In this document: piece by piece, positions 1 to 9,832 of the stretch
How positions within the stretch are numbered: the stretch's first letter is position 1
Layout of the letters: every line of letters starts with the position of its first letter
NCBI GenBank assembly: GCA_028551475.1
Contig: CM052360.1
Location: forward strand, 25,924,682-25,988,681
Length of the DNA: 64,000 bases
Direction of reading: 5' to 3'
DNA from: Casuarina equisetifolia
Taxonomy: Eukaryota; Streptophyta; Magnoliopsida; Fagales; Casuarinaceae
The notes under the pieces: generated by a model
Databases searched by the model: none
The model's input: the letters and a program-made list of their open reading frames with translations, nothing else
What the model was told of the DNA's origin: nothing
Translations under genes and position numbers: made by a program

Positions 1-2
1 CT

Positions 3-1217
3 TATCACCACGGCAAAAAGAGATATAGAAACATGGAAAAGCTTAAAGTGGAATGTCTCGAGAATTTTAGGAGACAGACTAAGTCAAATGTTGAAGATCT
101 AGTAAATCTTATAATGAAGTTAGAAGGAAGTGTTCGTGATTGCTATGCAGAAATCAAATTTGAAAGGAATGATTTTGTGAAAATAATATTGGTAGATGCA
201 ATCTTCATTGTTGAGTTCTTAATAGAGTCAGAAAGCATTAGACTATTAGACCAATGGTTGGGTTTTACCATCTGGAGGGACTTGCGATTATTGGAAAATC
301 AACTTCCTTTCTTCGTTATTGAAGAACTATACAACCTTTTACATGCATCTTGTGGTCTAAACTATTCCTTCATTGAGCTTTGCTCAAAGTGGAATGGGCC
401 TGGCAATATTGAAATATTGTCCCCCCCTCCTAATTTGGAAATAGTGCACTTCATTGATTTGTTAAGAACTTCTCTTCTACCTCAATCGCAAAGGCCACGA
501 GAAGAAAACAATGATAAATGTAAGAAATCATGCACGGAGATTCTTAAGCCTGTTGGGGAAGTGAAGGCCTACATTAATAGGTTGAGGACCTCTCCTGGGC
601 TACAGAAAAGAAGCAATAAGGAAGATAAGAATTCGGAAAGAGGCACCCAGTCGCACAAGGCAGACAGTGACAAAAACCAACTTGAAAACAGAAATCAATT
701 CCGTGGCGAATTTCACAATCAATCTCAGAATTTGCCTAGCGTGACCCAATTGCACAGGGCTGGAGTGAAGTTTCAGGTAAGCTCAAGCGAATACTTACTC
801 AAGTTGGAATTCATAAAAGGAGTATTGAAAATCCCAAAGTTAATGATAGTTGATGATACAGAGGCTTATTTTCGAAATATTATGGCCTTTGAACAACGTC
901 ATGATCCAGATAATTCCTATGTTATCAATTATATTATGTTATTGGATTCACTTATCAATGATAAAGAAGACGTGGACTTGCTTGTGGAAAAAGGGATCAT
1001 AGTTAATTGGATTGGCGACAACAATGCAGTGACCACTTTGGTCAACAATCTCGGCATAAATATTATGTGTTCAAGGGAAACTAGAGATTACTTTAACCTT
1101 TCCCAAGAATTGAAAAGATTCCATGATAATCCTTGTCATCGTTGGAGGGCTATATTAGTACGTGATTATTTCAGCACTCCTTGTATAATTTTATTGTACC
1201 GGATTGTATGGTGGTGA
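3..1217 (+). CDS. DUF247 (UPF0481) protein, 5' end outside the window, C-terminal anchor lost
   Basis: The reading frame is open from base 3, where it encodes YHHGKKRY, the conserved motif found just upstream of MEKLKVE in the intact paralogue at 9833-11311. The true start therefore lies before the window, and the ATG at 33 is internal. The frame continues without a stop through the DUF247 core, with motifs such as NDFVKIILVDA, LLENQLPFFVIEELYNL and AGVKFQVSSSE. DUF247 is a plant-specific family that usually ends in one transmembrane helix; its molecular function is mostly unknown, although grass S-locus self-incompatibility genes belong to it. This copy ends in FSTPCIILLYRIVWW: about 100 bp coding the hydrophobic tail of the paralogue is gone and a short unrelated end replaces it. 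It may be a soluble variant or an early pseudogene. Confidence 0.85.
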   Translation, partial: YHHGKKRYRNMEKLKVECLENFRRQTKSNVEDLVNLIMKLEGSVRDCYAEIKFERNDFVKIILVDAIFIVEFLIESESIRLLDQWLGFTIWRDLRLLENQLPFFVIEELYNLLHASCGLNYSFIELCSKWNGPGNIEILSPPPNLEIVHFIDLLRTSLLPQSQRPREENNDKCKKSCTEILKPVGEVKAYINRLRTSPGLQKRSNKEDKNSERGTQSHKADSDKNQLENRNQFRGEFHNQSQNLPSVTQLHRAGVKFQVSSSEYLLKLEFIKGVLKIPKLMIVDDTEAYFRNIMAFEQRHDPDNSYVINYIMLLDSLINDKEDVDLLVEKGIIVNWIGDNNAVTTLVNNLGINIMCSRETRDYFNLSQELKRFHDNPCHRWRAILVRDYFSTPCIILLYRIVWW

Positions 1218-1599
1218 CATTTTAGTGTTCAACTATTTTTATTGTTGTTGGAGTTAATAGATTCTAGAATCGTAGTTTGTAACTTTGAATTTTTAAATTT
1301 GACCTTTGTGCTTTTTTTATTGTGATAATGACCCATTTTCTATGCTTTATAGTCTTGAAATCATTTACTTCCAACGATACACTTTATATTTAATCAATTA
1401 GTAAGGCTTGCTACCATTTGTTGTTCCTAACCATACCTTTTTCGGTTTTATTCTCATTTCTTTTTCTCTTGATACTATAAAAGAATACATTTGATGCTTT
1501 AATGGTTACAAATGTATGGTCCAAAAAAAAGAAAGAGGAAAATTTCTACCACTTTATAACAATTTGCATAAACAATTGCAAATAGAAGACTTGGAATAC
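1218..1599. other. DUF247 3' flank, duplicated
   Basis: AT-rich 3' flank with no coding sequence. It aligns by eye with the flank of the intact DUF247 gene (11312-11740), for example the shared stretches around ACATTTTAGTGTTCAACTA and GCAAGGCTTGCTACCATTTG. It is part of the large duplicated block. Confidence 0.6.
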
Positions 1600-2590
1600 T
1601 TTTTTCCAAGGTAAAGAGCACACGCCGGGGCCATCGAGCTTACAAGTAGTGAAAACTCTATATGTAAATATATAGTTAGTTCAGATAAGGACTTAGGATA
1701 AAAGAATCTTGGTATATAAAGTATAAATGTAAAGGGAGCAATAGCAAAGTATAATCACCATTTGAAATTGTTTAGTCTCTAGTTCCAATAGATTATAGAA
1801 CACCAACAAGCAATCTAACTTGGGGAAATTACTACAGTTTCAATAACCCAATCATGAATAACCTAAATTGTAGCTAGAATTTCTAGGACACTATAATCAC
1901 AAAGACCGAGAGAGAGAGATGTAAAGGATTATAAGTTTTCAATCGCTTTGTTGTAATAAATTTTAATTGCCAACATTAATTTATGGAACAAAATGATCCA
2001 AAAAGCATTCTTTGGGACCATATAAGGAAAATAATGTATTGATAATACAAATTCAAACACTCTAAAATGATGGACCTTTAAGACAATTTAAATCCATATG
2101 AATACTGACAAAAGACAATAAAGGTGAGTAATGACTTAACACACCCAGAGAGTATAAGTGGCTAGCAAGATGTAATAATATGTGGGAAAGCATTCAACTT
2201 GGTGGCAAAGAAAAAAGCGTTCGCATGCTGTAACAACAAAGCAAAGGTACCTTTTTATTCCGAGCCCAAGATCAATTCTACCATTGACGTCTTTTGCCCT
2301 ATCATCAACGGAAATAGAACCACCAACAGGGATATCAATCTAAGATTTTTCCTAGAGCTTTTAATAAGATCTTTCATCATAAAATTGTTCTGTTTCCTAA
2401 AAAGAACCAAATGCTAAGAGATAACTCAAACTCAATTAGTAATTGCTCTCTTATAACTACTACCATGAGCCAATGGCATTGGTAGCTAGAAGTAACCGAA
2501 GTTTTACACTTAAAAGAGAACAAAACAAAGCTAAATATCAATTGAAATGATGTAAAACTCATTAAGTGTTTACAATTGTTAGATAACTAT
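1600..2590 (-). pseudogene. Inverted 3'-half pseudogene of the TruA-type tRNA pseudouridine synthase (left copy)
   Basis: Read on the minus strand, this stretch follows the 3' half of the intact TruA gene at 13199-19482 in order. First comes intron 5 sequence (about 2590-2420), then exon 8 (about 2410-2190, with recognisable TGTTGTTACAGCA and CACCAAGTTGAATG). Intron 8 follows (about 2000-1850, GGATCATTTTGTTCC), then the exon 9 start (AGATTGCTTGTTGGTGTTCT near 1815-1790) and exon 10 (GTGCTCTTTACCTTGGA near 1625-1605). Exons 6 and 7 are missing, as intron 5 runs straight into exon 8. Substitutions and small indels break the frame, so it cannot code. It lies between a DUF247 gene and a TruA 5' copy that point the opposite way. 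A second copy sits at 11743-12705. Confidence 0.8.
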
Positions 2591-3047
2591 AGGCTACACG
2601 AATGATACTCTTCCCCAAAAGCTAGTTTAAATATTGAAATATTTTCTTATATTTAAGTTTTACATTAGAGATCTTATTGTTTGATGTAAAATTTGGGTCT
2701 TGCACATATACTCACTAAAATTAAGGTTGCAAATTCTGATAACACATTCTTTTACTATAATAATTTAATTTAGATTGTATTGTGATATTACTTTTCCTTT
2801 ATAATTTTTTTTATAATCATACAAAGAGTTCATTTCTTTTACAAAAGTTAGATCAATAAAAAATATTTCTTATCTATAAACTATTTTGATAAGCTTATAT
2901 CTTAATAACGTGAAAACATCTACAATGGCATATGATGAAACCCACTTGGGGAAATAGTAAAACCCTTAAACCCTGTGCTTCTAAACGTTCAAAACCAGAG
3001 AACACCTGCTTTCCTGTTCGGAAGCTGAGAAAGTGGCCGAGGGATCC
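2591..3047. promoter_or_regulatory. Promoter-like flank of the TruA 5' copy
   Basis: AT-rich DNA becoming GC-richer toward 3000. It contains a double telo-box-like motif, AAAACCCTTAAACCCTG, at 2959-2975, shared with the intact TruA promoter at 13119-13134. Such motifs are common in promoters of plant translation-related genes. Whether this copy is still transcribed cannot be told from sequence. Confidence 0.45.
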
Positions 3048-4865
3048 ATGACGGAAAATCCCAAGCACTTGCTGAATAGTGTCTCTGAGACTCCGCAAAA
3101 GCCTTCCAAAGTCGCAAAAACCGCCGTCGAAGAGTTCAGTGACGACGAAGAGGAGCAACATCAACAACAAGAAGTGCCGCAAGAGCCCATGAGCCCAAAC
3201 CCCAGAATACAGCGGTACTTTGTGGCGATCGAGTACATTGGGACTCAATTCTCTGGTTCCCAGCAGCAGCCGAACTGCCGCACTGTCGTTGGCGTTCTTG
3301 AGGTTACTACCAAAGACTTTGTGTTTCCTTCTCTCTCAGGAGTGCTATTTGTTTGTTTGTGAAAAAAAAATGCGTTTTTTTTGGTCTTGGAAACGAGAAA
3401 AGTAGTGCCGAGATGATAAAACGAGCAGCTTTTGAGTTTGTGATTCCTGAATATGAGACTAATTCTGTGGTTGGTTGTCGAAAAAGTGGGTTTGAAGAAA
3501 GAAAAAAACTTGAGCCTTTGGATTAATGGAAGTATCATATGCAACGAACAGGGTAAAACAGTTTCTTTTGTCATGAGCTACAAAAAGTGACATTCTGTGC
3601 TTAACCTGATTTTATGTGTTACTAAGGCAACCAAGCAATGAAGAAAATGAACAGGGATAAGAATGGTCTCTTTTCTGTTTACATTATTCGTTGATGAACA
3701 AAATGAGTGATTGTATGAGATCTGTAAGATTCTATTGAGTGGATGATTCAGTTCTGATTTTCGAATAATGAGAACTTCATGACAAGATGTTCTTATTTCT
3801 TTGATCTTAATTTAATGCTCATTGTATGTTACTTTTATTTTTATGTTTTGTTGTAGTCTTTGTTTATAGCAAGAAAACTTGATTCATGTTTTTCTCATTT
3901 AACTGTTGGAGTCCATTCATTTGCTTGTAGTCAATGGATTTGGATGATAATGATAATTATTTTTTCATATTCATAGAAGGACCTGATCTTTGTTTTTCTA
4001 TGGTTAATGTAGAAAGCTTTTCATAAATTTATTGGCGAGCCAGTTTTAATTTTTTGTTCTAGGTGAACTGTAAGTATATAACCTTTTGATACTTGATTCA
4101 TATTGGTTTTCATATCATTATAGGGAAAAGTATATTTCTCACTTTTAGTCTGACATTGTCTTTTATTTATTTCTTTATTTATTTTTATGGCACAAAGATG
4201 GAATCTCTAAAGATAGATTAGAATGGATAAGTAATGATCCTTAACAATATAGTATAAATGCAGTTCTTAAGATAAACTTGTTGGAAAGAACAATTTGTTT
4301 AAACTTTAAATTTTCCTATGATTATCAAGAAACCTATTGAGATCTCTCATTTCTATATTTAATTAAATTTTTTCAAATTTCATCTATCATAAGGTGCTTG
4401 CATGTAGATTGAAATTTATCCATTGTGGTTGAGTATATATTAGAATGTGAAAGCCTATCCCAAAACCTCAAGGCATTAGATAGGGAACTCTCATCACTTA
4501 TAAGACCACAAGCTTATCCTCTTACTTCCAATGTGGGACAACACCCACTTTCAACACTATCTTTTATTTGCATACTGACTAAGCATTGCAAATAGACTAA
4601 AACCCAACTTTGGGATTGAGAGTTTATAAAATGGAGGTTCATTTCTAGCTCCAATACCATATTAGAGTATAAAAACCTATCTCAAAATCTTAAGACATTA
4701 AGTGAAAAATTCTCATCACTTATAAGACCACAAGCACATCCTCTTACCTTCAATGTGGAACTACACCCACTTTCAATAGTATCCTTCTCTAAAATAGGCA
4801 AATTAAGACAACAATCTAAATGGAAAAGAATAGACATATCTTACCAAAAAAAAATGTAATAGGAT
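3048..4865 (+). pseudogene. 5' fragment pseudogene of the TruA-type pseudouridine synthase (exons 1-2)
   Basis: The exon 1 homologue runs from the ATG at 3048 to 3302. It encodes MTENPKHLL, a Glu/Gln-rich acidic stretch and the start of the synthase domain (RYFVAIEYIGTQFSGSQQQ), nearly identical to intact exon 1 at 13199-13453. The exon 2 homologue is 4013-4069 with its splice AG kept, but a CGA arginine codon has become an in-frame TGA at 4064-4066. Exons 3-10 are absent: homology to intron 2 of the intact gene ends near 4865, where an internal segment of a DUF247 gene is joined directly. The exon carrying the catalytic Asp is missing, so any product would be inactive. A retrotransposon (4438-4778) sits in the intron. 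Confidence 0.85.
4438..4778 (-). mobile_element. TRIM (terminal-repeat retrotransposon in miniature), 341 bp
   Basis: Two direct repeats of 119 bp (4438-4556 and 4660-4778), about four-fifths identical by eye and differing mainly by transitions, flank a 103-bp internal region without an ORF. On the minus strand each repeat starts TGTTGAAAG or TATTGAAAG and ends TTCTAATA or CTCTAATA, i.e. degenerate TG...CA LTR ends. Directly after the upstream LTR the minus strand reads TGGTATTGGAGC (complement of 4648-4659), close to the plant initiator-tRNA-Met primer binding site TGGTATCAGAGC. The flanks GTATA (4433-4437) and GTATC (4779-4783) look like a 5-bp target duplication, and the paralogous block near 14685 lacks the element. 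It is non-autonomous, old and degenerate. Confidence 0.85.
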
Positions 4866-6085
4866 ATTTCCATAGGACCTTTTCACCATGGAAAAGAAAG
4901 ATTAAAAAACATGGAAAAGCTTAAAGTGAAATGCCTTGAGGACTTTACAAGACAAGCTAAGTTAAATGTGGAGGATCTGGTAAATACTATAATGAAGTTG
5001 GAAGGAAGTGTTTGCCATTGCTATGCAGAAGATGTCAAATTTGGAAGAATGATTTCATGAAAATAATTTTGGTGGATGTAAGCTTCATTGTTGAGTTCTT
5101 GACACAACAAGGCAGCACTAGACTATTGGACCCATGGTTGGAGACAAGTACATGACAGGATTTAAAGTTACTGGAAAGTCAACTTCCGTTTTTTGTTATT
5201 GAAGATCTGTACAATCTTGTACGTTCATCTCATGGTCTAAACTCCCTTTCCTTCACTGAGCTTGCCTTTCTTTGGTTTGTGCCTACGGACAATAAAAAAC
5301 TGTCTACTGCTCCTGATTGGAAAATTAAACACTTCATTGATCTGTTGAGAATATCTGTTCGGCCCAAATCACGAGAACAAAACAATGATCAAGATGACAA
5401 TTCGTCCGTGGGGATCCCTACACCTATTTTGGAAATAAAGCTTTGCATCAACAGGTTAAGAACCTTTCTTCAGCTACAAGAAAGAAGAAGCAATGAGGAA
5501 GCAAAGTATTTGCAAAGTGGGCTGCAGTCGCACGAAGTAGATGAAAGTGATGACAAAGCTAAGAAGTTGCCCAGCGCGACCTAGTTGTGCGAAGCTGGAG
5601 TGAAGTTTGAGGTGGTTGCAGACAAATGCTTATTCGACTTGGATTTCATAAATGGAGTACTGAAAATTCCATGCTTAAGGATAGAGGATGGCACGGCGTC
5701 TCTTCTTCAAAATCTCGTGGCCTTCGAGCAACGTTACGATCCAGAAAATCTTTGTCTAACCAATTATATTATGTTGTTGGATTCACTTATCAACACTACT
5801 GAAGACGTCGATATGCTTATGCGAAAAGGGGTTTTGGTTCATTGGCTAGGTGACGGCAAGGCAGTGATAGACATGGTGAACAATCTAAGTACGAATATTT
5901 TGTATTCAAAGGTGAATGACAATTACAGTCATCTTTACAGAGATTTGAATGCATTCTATAGGAATCGCCAGCGTCATTGGAAGGCTATTCTGCAGCGTGA
6001 TTATGGTAGAACTTGGAGAATTCTTTCTGTTGCAGCGGTTGCTATCTTGCTAGTGTTAATTCTCATATTAGCAACAGAGATTTGA
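4866..6085 (+). pseudogene. DUF247 pseudogene lacking its N-terminal region
   Basis: Homology to DUF247 begins abruptly at 4866 (ISIGPFHHGKERLKNMEKLK), so roughly the first 50 codons were lost at a rearrangement junction. A one-base deletion near 5046 (GGAAGAATG where the paralogue has GGAAGGAATG) shifts the frame. A TGA follows near 5152 in the stretch before LKLLESQLPFFVIEDLYNL. An amber TAG at 5582-5584 replaces a conserved glutamine codon (SAT-stop-LCEAGVKFEV against SVTQLHRAGVKFEV). Beyond these the frame is well kept and ends in a normal hydrophobic anchor, ILSVAAVAILLVLILILATEI. At least three disabling lesions make a working protein unlikely. Confidence 0.88.
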
Positions 6086-6466
6086 GGCCTATGTAACTTT
6101 AACAATGTTGGATTGTATTGTATAAGCATTTTATTTTTCGATTGTTATTTATTGTTCTTGGAATTAAGAGCAGAAATTGTTTTAGAGTTTGAACTCTTGT
6201 ATAGAGAATTTACTAGGAGAACGATGATGATGTGGCTGCCATGTAGCAGCCACGTGGATGACGTCCTTACACGTACAAGGGAATTAGGTCATCCGAAACC
6301 ATGCAACGTCAGTTGTTTCCTTTCTTGAACTTTTTTTCTTTTCTTTTTTGGCTGCAAATTGTACCGTATCAAACCAGATACAATCTATTGAGTGAGAGAA
6401 ACATATTGTATCTGGAAGTTGCAGCCTCGCTTATCATCTAAACCTTACATTTTTAGGGTTCCACAA
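6086..6466. other. Spacer, no gene recognised
   Basis: 3' flank of the DUF247 pseudogene, followed by sequence leading into another DUF247 remnant. A short palindrome-like stretch GCTGCCATGTAGCAGC lies at 6235-6250. I see no coding signal. Confidence 0.4.
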
Positions 6467-6760
6467 CACCGGAGTGAAGCTTGAGGTAGGTTAAAGCAAA
6501 TGCATACTCAAGTTGTAATTTGGAAGTGGAGTATTGAAAATCTCAAAGTTAAGGATAACTAATGACATGGAGCCTTATTTTCGGAATATCATGGTGTTTG
6601 AGCAACGTAACTGTCTATGTAAAATATCACTAAGTACATTTTGTTATTGGATTCACTTATCAACACTGTAAAAGATGTCAACACTCTTTGGAGAACTACT
6701 TCTACTTTAGCTGTTGTTATTTTGATTGGTGTTAACTCTCATACAAGCTATCCGAGGGAA
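6467..6760 (+). pseudogene. DUF247 3' relic
   Basis: A short degraded copy of the C-terminal half of DUF247. GGAGTGAAGCTTGAGGTAGG matches the AGVKFEV region, followed by GGAGTATTGAAAATC and TTGTTATTGGATTCACTTATC (the YIMLLDSLIN region). After AAAGATGTCAACACTC the sequence jumps by deletion to the anchor region (WRTTSTLAVVILIGVN). Internal stops and frame changes are present. Its order and orientation match the neighbouring DUF247 copies, so it is a further lost tandem member. Confidence 0.75.
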
Positions 6761-7439
6761 AAGAGCAAAATGTTTAAAACGGCTACTCAAATGGGAAAGC
6801 ACGCAAATAGATTATGTGACTTGCATGAAAAATATTTTGTGCGTGGATTTCTTTGACAATTGAGTAATTCCTAATCGTTCTGGTTTTTAACACCTCTTCA
6901 TGTACGCACCATTTTAGTTGTATTTGATTCAATTGTCACGCAATCTCAGCAGGGCTTATATCATTTCACACCCTGAACAATATGTAATTCATGATCTGGG
7001 TAGGCTCTTATATAAGCAACCATCCAGAAGGTCTTCAAGGAGGATATACTCACCCACCTTGCCCTTATTCCCCGCCAATAATGCAGTTGGCCATCATTCT
7101 TGACAATAAATTTATTACCTTAAAATGAATGTTTTATTTCTATGTGTACTCTTTTCATGGAAGACTTCCCAGAAGTTTTTTTAAGGAAGATATGCTCACT
7201 GATCTTGCATTTATTCTATCAGTTTATTGTCTTCAAATAATTTGATAATTCCTAATTTACTTCCCTTAATTTAAGGGTTAAAAGGGGCATGCTTTTCGGA
7301 GTGGATGACACCAGGTAAAAACGGAGTAAGACATTAACACCTCTATCACACGGAGGCTTCTCACTTGTTTCAATTCGGGCCCAATGGATCACTGACTATA
7401 AAAGCAAAATGGCGGGCTTCAAGCGTTTGTCGTGGGGCG
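6761..7439. other. Spacer with a weak direct repeat
   Basis: No gene seen. Two stretches about 145 bp apart, near 7018-7076 and 7163-7222, resemble each other (CAGAAG..., GGA(T/A)GATAT(A/G)CTCAC..., CCTTGCCCTTATTC / TCTTGCATTTATTC), suggesting an old small tandem duplication. The stretch ends in a (GA)n run at about 7449-7468. Confidence 0.35.
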
Positions 7440-7578
7440 TTAATGATTGAGAGAGAGAGAGAGAGAGACTCCTACCTCTCTTGATAACCCAACCCAATCG
7501 CTCTGAAACAGCACGGCAAATTCCCATTTCACTCACCGGACGAGTAAAAGGCACGGCCGGCTTCGTCTTCGTTCCCAG
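7440..7578 (+). other. Non-coding 5' leader exon of the truncated DUF247 copy
   Basis: Starts with a GA microsatellite and ends CCCAG|GTATGAGATAG, a good splice donor at 7579. It is homologous to 9217-9363 upstream of the intact DUF247 gene, sharing CCCAATCGCTCTGAA and TTTCACTCACCGGACG. In both copies the matching acceptor is the ATTTGTCATCAG just before the start codon (AG at 8321-8322 here). The DUF247 transcription unit therefore seems to have an untranslated first exon and a leader intron, and both were duplicated with the coding region. Confidence 0.6.
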
Positions 7579-8348
7579 GTATGAGATAGTCTATCTGCAT
7601 CACTGGTTTCTTTATTGTTTGTGTTTTCAGGAAATCTATTTAGAGTCTCTACTTTTCAGTCGTGGTTGTAGTTTTGAGTAATAAGACTTAAAAATAAGGT
7701 CTCAAATTTACGGTGGGAGATATCACACACTTCTTGTTTGTTTAGAGTGGGTGTTTAGGAAGTGTGATAATGAATCTTTGGTTTTATCATGTCTTATAAG
7801 TAATAATGTGTTTTTTTTACTTAATACTTTAATATTTTAGGATAAAATTTTATATTTTAATATAATAGCATAGCTATGATGAGCCTATACTTTATAATCT
7901 CTTAAGATAGGATCTAGAGTCTAGCTTTTGCCCATGTGTTATGTTTGTGTTAATATATACATAAAAAAAGAGTATTAAAGGGGAGTATTCTCTCACAAAA
8001 GAAGCATGAAGATTATCCATTAATTTTATAAATGATAAAGTCTTTCTACTTAATCCCTTAAGAGTTTAAAATAACTCTCACACTTTAATATTGTTGCACA
8101 TCACCAAAAAGTGATAACAGGAATTTGGTTGCCAAAACTCTCATATTATCTCATTTGTATAAAGTTTAGGACTTCCAATAGTTTAACATACTTTATATAA
8201 TTTGATCATGTTCCTTAAATTTTTTTGCCCTTTTTTTAACTAGACAATACAATATATGCATTGTTGTGGAAACTACATTTGCTTACATCTTTAACGATAG
8301 CAAGTCTTATATTTGTCATCAGAAAATTTTAGGCAAGCAACTTAGAAG

Positions 8349-8684
8349 ATGGAAGAATTAACTAACATTCATTGCAAAGCAAATGCTTCAATGAGTAATA
8401 AAAGCCAGTTGATAATTAACATTGAAGAAATATTAAGGATCTTGGAACCTCCCAGATCATCTAAACCTTCCATTTATAGGGTTTCAGATGAGTTTCGTAG
8501 ATTGGACCTAAACGCCTACACTCCTCAAGTTATTGTTACAGGGCCTTATCACCATGGCAAAGAAAGAGGTAAAAGTATGAAAATGCTTAAAGTGGAATTC
8601 CTCAAGAGGGGAAGGGCTAAGAAAAATGTTGAGGATTCTATTTTGTTCAAGATCATCAAACCTATCTCCTTTAGGCTTACTTAG
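8349..8684 (+). pseudogene. Truncated DUF247 gene (N-terminal part only)
   Basis: The first about 95 codons align with the start of the intact paralogue (MEELTNIHCKANASMSNKS against MEESTNIHCKANASTSSKS; YTPQVIVTGPYHHGKERGKS). Similarity stops around 8638, after the NVED codons. The frame then reads through unrelated bases, which grade into intron 4 of the TruA gene, and ends at a stop at 8684. The DUF247 core and membrane anchor are missing. The ATG is chosen because it matches the intact gene and follows the conserved leader-intron acceptor. It may still be transcribed from its leader, but only a 111-residue stub is encoded. Confidence 0.8.
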
Positions 8685-8689
8685 GATAT

Positions 8690-9165
8690 TCTCTCTCATT
8701 CTTTTCAGTATGGTTTATCTTCAGAAGAATGAAGGTGATATCATGGTGATTGATGTTCAATGTGTTCCGGCTGATTTTCATGCTATGTCCAAAGCTCAAG
8801 AGCGTACATAGGTAGTCATTAATCTAAATTGTTCTTATAGTTATTCCAGCTAATAGTGGTAGACATTTGGAATTTTACATCATTTCAACTGATTTTTAGC
8901 TTGTTTGGTGCTTGTCACGGGTAAAATTGGGTTTCTTCTAGCGGCCAATGCCATATGGCTCATGGCAGTAGCAATAAGAGAGGAATTCGCTAATTGGCAT
9001 TATTTTAGCTATCTAACTTCCATTTGTTATCTTCCAGCAAGTTTGAGACTGATCTGCCTGTTGATTCTATTTTCACTGTTGATCGGGCTAGAGAGTTCAA
9101 TGGTAGAACTGATCTTGGGTACGGAATAAAAAGAAGGCACCGTTGCACTGTTGCTTTGGTAATTC
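8690..9165 (+). pseudogene. TruA fragment: exon 5, intron 5 and part of exon 8
   Basis: GATATTCTCTCTCATT at 8687 and the following exon 5 homologue (8725-8807, KNEGDIMVIDVQCVPADFHA) match 17727-17848 of the intact TruA gene. Intron 5 then follows to about 9038 (GGCTCATGGCAGTAGCAATAAG). There the sequence jumps directly into the middle of exon 8 (GAGACTGATCTGCCTGTTG, then GGAATAAAAAGAAGGCACCGTTGC) and stops near 9165, next to the leader exon of the intact DUF247 gene. Exons 6-7 are deleted with breakpoints different from those of the inverted copies. It is not translatable as a synthase. Confidence 0.85.
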
Positions 9166-9216
9166 GATCTCTTCAATCAACAAAAAGACGGTGATTTAGC
9201 TTTACAAGAGTAAAGA

Positions 9217-9363
9217 GAGACTCCCACTTTTCTTTGGAACCCAATCGCTCTGAAGCCGCACAGCTAATTCAAATTTCACTCACCGGACGGACAAAAGGTG
9301 AAAGCTAGCCCTTTTCCGGTGTTGAACCAGTAGCACGACGGCCGGCTTCATCTTCTTTTGCAG
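9217..9363 (+). other. Non-coding 5' leader exon of the intact DUF247 gene
   Basis: Homologous to 7440-7578. It ends in GCAG|GTATGAGATAG, a splice donor at 9364. The likely acceptor is TTTGTCATCAG at 9805-9806, leaving about 26 untranslated bases before the ATG at 9833. The exact transcription start cannot be read from sequence. Confidence 0.55.
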
Positions 9364-9832
9364 GTATGAGATAGTCTATTTCCATAGGTAGTTTCTTTAT
9401 TGTTTATGTTTGCAGGGAATCTATCTAAAGTCTCCACTTTTCAGTCATAGTAGTAGTTTTGAGTAACATGACACAAAATAAGGTCTCAAAATCTTAATAC
9501 GCATTCATATCTTAATATCTGAAAATGTCACACTTACAGCTGGTTGTTGCATAGCACCAGAGAAAGTGTTCAAAGAGATTTGGTCATCAGGACTCTCATA
9601 TTATGTCATTTGTATAGAGTTTATGGTAGCTTCTCAATAGATTTTAAGACTTCCAACAGTTTAATATACTTTATATAACTCAATCCTATTACCTAAATTT
9701 GTGTATTTTTCCTTTTTTTACTGGACAATACGAGATGTGTAATATTGTGAGAACTACCTCGCTTACATACATCCTTAATCATAGCAAGTCTTGTATTTGT
9801 CATCAGAAAATTTTAGGCAAGTAAATTGGAAC

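Noticed and set aside
3033-3362. 109-codon ORF starting at GTG, looking like an independent small gene
   Set aside because: It is TruA exon 1 read past its splice donor at 3303 into the intron; the natural start is the ATG at 3048 and the copy is a pseudogene.
5279-6085. Two adjacent small genes (101 and 166 codons)
   Set aside because: Together they are one DUF247 pseudogene split by an amber codon at 5582-5584.
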